A DNA stretch of 6,450 nt from Clostridia bacterium (GTDB lineage: Bacteria; Bacillota; Clostridia; Christensenellales; QALW01), in the NCBI GenBank assembly GCA_017964345.1, contig JAGCSD010000068.1, positions 1 to 6,450 on the forward strand. The letters run 5' to 3'. Below are positions 6,148-6,450 of this stretch, piece after piece; the stretch's first letter is position 1; each line of letters opens with the position of its first letter. The notes under the pieces are model-generated. The model had not been told where the DNA came from. It did no database searches and saw nothing but the letters and a program-made list of their open reading frames with translations. A program made the translations under genes and the position numbers.

Positions 6148-6175
6148 TTGACAAATATGCAGAAATGCCTATAAT
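6148..6175 (+). promoter_or_regulatory. argC promoter
   Basis: A perfect TTGACA (6148-6153) and a perfect TATAAT (6170-6175) are separated by 16 bp, directly after the rhaA terminator. The expected transcription start is near 6182, giving a leader of about 35 nt. A promoter this close to consensus fits a gene controlled by repression. Confidence 0.9.
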
Positions 6176-6176
6176 A

Positions 6177-6194
6177 GATGTATAAAAATTCAAA
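6177..6194 (+). promoter_or_regulatory. ARG box (ArgR/AhrC operator) over the argC transcription start
   Basis: GATGTATAAAAATTCAAA contains TGTATAAAAATTCA, which differs from the ARG box core TGAATWWWWATTCA at one position and resembles the Bacillus AhrC pattern. It begins one base after the -10 box and covers the predicted +1, so bound arginine repressor would block transcription. Its position before argC, a classic ArgR target, supports the call. Confidence 0.7.
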
Positions 6195-6216
6195 ATAATA
6201 TGGGAAGGGAGCAAAT

Positions 6217-6450
6217 ATGAAAAGCGTGTTTATCGACGGCTCTGCCGGAACGACCGGCTTGCGCATCCATCAGCGGCTGGAAGTGCGCGGGGATATTCAG
6301 CTTGTCACGCTGCCGGAAGAAATGCGCAAAGATATCTCTGCGCGGGCGCAGGCGCTAAACAGTGCGGATATCGTATTTCTGTGTTTGCCGGACGACGCGG
6401 CACGGGAAGCGGTCGGTTTGATCGAAAATCCAGATGTTTGCGTGATCGAC
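6217..6450 (+). CDS. argC: N-acetyl-gamma-glutamyl-phosphate reductase, type 2 (3' partial)
   Basis: Seventy-eight residues are visible before the window ends. The start [21 protein letters not shown] matches the short (type 2) ArgC family, with the nucleotide-binding loop GSAGTTG at residues 8-14. A Rossmann pattern continues with [16 protein letters not shown] (about 51-66) and the strand VCVID at the window edge, just before the point where the family usually has a Ser/Thr-Ala-His-Arg motif. The enzyme makes N-acetylglutamate semialdehyde with NADPH in arginine biosynthesis (EC 1.2.1.38). The catalytic Cys lies beyond the window. ATG 6217 is preceded by GGGAAGGGAG (6202-6211) with 5 nt spacing. 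Upstream are a consensus promoter and one or two ARG boxes, so the gene is likely repressed by arginine. It may lead an arg operon, but nothing downstream is visible. Confidence 0.93.
   Translation, partial: MKSVFIDGSAGTTGLRIHQRLEVRGDIQLVTLPEEMRKDISARAQALNSADIVFLCLPDDAAREAVGLIENPDVCVID

Overview
The window looks like a chromosomal stretch from a Gram-positive anaerobe of the Clostridia (Firmicutes), probably a gut lineage. Four things point there: a Cys/His repeat surface protein with a sortase-like tail, the DUF421 (YetF)–DUF4363 pair, an SH3b protein beside a VanW/G5 protein, and strong sigma-A-type promoters with purine-rich Shine-Dalgarno sites. Coding DNA is moderately GC-rich and the intergenic DNA is AT-rich. 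No RNA gene, CRISPR array, transposase or phage gene is visible.

Layout. (1) 1-1038 (+) is the C-terminal part of a large repeat-containing surface protein that ends in a degenerate cell-wall sorting signal. A hairpin at 1059-1089 can terminate transcription from both sides. (2) 1128-2174 (-) is a yetF-like DUF421 membrane protein gene followed, with a 16-nt overlap, by a DUF4363 gene. Both seem damaged by single-base lesions: the DUF4363 frame carries an internal TAA, and the best SD/ATG of yetF is one base out of frame with the protein. (3) 2271-4712 (+) is a two-gene envelope operon: a membrane-anchored SH3b protein followed 10 nt later by a membrane-anchored VanW protein with a G5-like tail. 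(4) 4726-6123 (+) is a self-contained unit for L-rhamnose isomerase (rhaA) with its own promoter and terminator. (5) 6125-6450 (+) is the start of argC, N-acetyl-gamma-glutamyl-phosphate reductase of the short (type 2) form. It has a consensus promoter and two sequences that resemble ArgR/AhrC operators (ARG boxes), one over the predicted transcription start and one just upstream of the -35.

The first three blocks concern the cell surface and membrane; the last two are metabolic (rhamnose catabolism, arginine synthesis) and independently regulated. I see no clearly new multi-gene system. The observations most worth checking are the paired lesions in yetF/DUF4363, the ARG boxes, and the Cys/His repeats of the surface protein.
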